From assembly GCA_031279925.1 (NCBI GenBank), contig JAITHQ010000093.1, forward strand, positions 1-12,854: 12,854 nucleotides of DNA. Direction: 5' to 3'. This stretch comes from Treponema sp. (GTDB taxonomy: Bacteria; Spirochaetota; Spirochaetia; Treponematales; Breznakiellaceae). Positions 12,256 to 12,854 of the stretch are shown here, in pieces (positions within the stretch are counted from its first letter, which is position 1; each line of letters opens with the position of its first letter). The notes beneath the pieces are model-generated. The model was not told where the DNA came from. It saw only the letters and a list, made by a program, of their open reading frames with translations, and searched no databases. Made by a program: the position numbers and the translations under genes.

Positions 12256-12854
12256 ATGAACATTAAAATCTGCGGCCTGTTCCGCGATGACGACATTGAT
12301 TATGTGAACGAGGCCCGCCCCGATTATATTGGCTTTGTATTTGCCGAAAGCCGGAGGCAGGTACGGCCCGCGAAGGCGGCGCAACTGCGGCAAAAGTTGT
12401 TAGGCGCAATTATACCGGCGGGAGTTTTTGTAAATGCTCCGGTTGCGGACATTGCCGCCCTGTACCGGGACGGCGTAATTACCATTGCCCAACTGCACGG
12501 GACCGAAACAGCAGCGTATATTACCCGCCTGAAAGAAGCAAGCGCCGCCGCCGGAAAAAGCCCAATTCCGGTGATAAAAACCATTTTCAGCAAAGACCTT
12601 GCCGCCGGAACAGAGCCGCCTGAAAACGCTGATTTTTGCCTTGTTGACTCAGGAGCCGGCAGCGGCAAAATCTTTGACTGGAATATTATTAAACCCTTAG
12701 GTGAAAAACGGCAGCCCCTGTTTCTTGCCGGCGGTATCAATCTTGGCAACATTGAACAGGCAATGGCGCTCAATCCTTTCGCTGTAGACATTTCCAGCGG
12801 CGCGGAAACAGAAGGTGTGAAAGACCGGGAAAAAATATTACGGCTGGTGGAAAA
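12256..12854 (+). CDS. trpF: Phosphoribosylanthranilate isomerase (3' truncated by window edge)
   Basis: TrpF converts N-(5-phosphoribosyl)anthranilate to CdRP in tryptophan synthesis. The frame is open from ATG 12256 to the window end (199 codons visible, nearly the full usual length). Landmarks are NIKICGL with catalytic Cys6, YIGFVFAESRRQV (24-36), IAQLHG (77-82), LVDSGAGSGKIFDW with the catalytic Asp131 (129-142), FLAGGI (156-161) and VDISSGAE (177-184), matching the (beta/alpha)8 PRAI family. The start has little Shine-Dalgarno character. No other trp gene is inside the window. Confidence 0.95.
   Translation, partial: MNIKICGLFRDDDIDYVNEARPDYIGFVFAESRRQVRPAKAAQLRQKLLGAIIPAGVFVNAPVADIAALYRDGVITIAQLHGTETAAYITRLKEASAAAGKSPIPVIKTIFSKDLAAGTEPPENADFCLVDSGAGSGKIFDWNIIKPLGEKRQPLFLAGGINLGNIEQAMALNPFAVDISSGAETEGVKDREKILRLVE

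Noticed and set aside
12324..12791. 155-aa minus-strand frame
   Set aside because: It is antisense to trpF, whose catalytic motifs are intact on the plus strand.

Overview
The window is a bacterial chromosomal segment, moderately GC-rich and densely packed, with clear AGGAGG-type ribosome binding sites and sigma70-like promoters. The gene mix fits a spirochaete, possibly a Treponema-type gut lineage. This rests on a solitary argC behind an excisionase-HTH/PTS-IIA fusion, a secreted degenerate LytM protein beside a membrane-anchored propeller protein, a zinc-ribbon protein with a histone-H1-like KTAKTPAK tail, and an RlpA/SPOR protein. That placement is inference; no rRNA or species marker is present. 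No insertion sequence, phage, CRISPR array or tRNA was found.

Layout. Bases 1-428 hold no credible gene but are packed with inverted repeats, ending in a likely terminator for the minus-strand operon. Bases 429-2742 (minus) form a compact operon read as cdd (cytidine deaminase), then an HTH/PTS EIIA-like regulator, then argC. It has a good promoter in front of cdd and a 4-base ATGA overlap between the last two genes. Bases 2918-5826 (plus) carry an envelope-type cluster: a membrane-anchored beta-propeller-like protein, a secreted M23-like protein lacking its zinc ligands, and a zinc-ribbon SAM methyltransferase. Bases 5874-6299 (minus) encode the basic zinc-ribbon/H1-tail protein. It is preceded by a roughly 130-base leader containing two nested hairpins, the second followed by a T tract, and by a perfect -10 promoter. 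A divergent promoter drives an RlpA-like DPBB/SPOR protein (6538-7644).

Bases 7681-11948 (plus) are a complete energy-coupling-factor (ECF) vitamin or metabolite importer: EcfT, two EcfA ATPases and a substrate-binding S component. The S gene is translationally coupled (GTGA) to an amidohydrolase_2-family metal hydrolase. This is the best candidate for an undescribed functional unit: an importer of unknown specificity co-expressed with an enzyme that may process its cargo. The ATPase pair appears asymmetric, since the Q-loop Glu of the first and the LGRGDR signature of the second fall on the same composite ATP site.

Bases 11949-12255 are non-coding or contain only very small ORFs. They hold a perfect 14-bp hairpin behind the amidohydrolase and an attenuator-like hairpin with a T6 tract about 105 bases ahead of trpF. 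trpF (12256 onward) runs off the right edge. The most interesting non-coding signals are the nested-hairpin leader at 6300-6429, the hairpin-dense 1-428 region and the pre-trpF leader.
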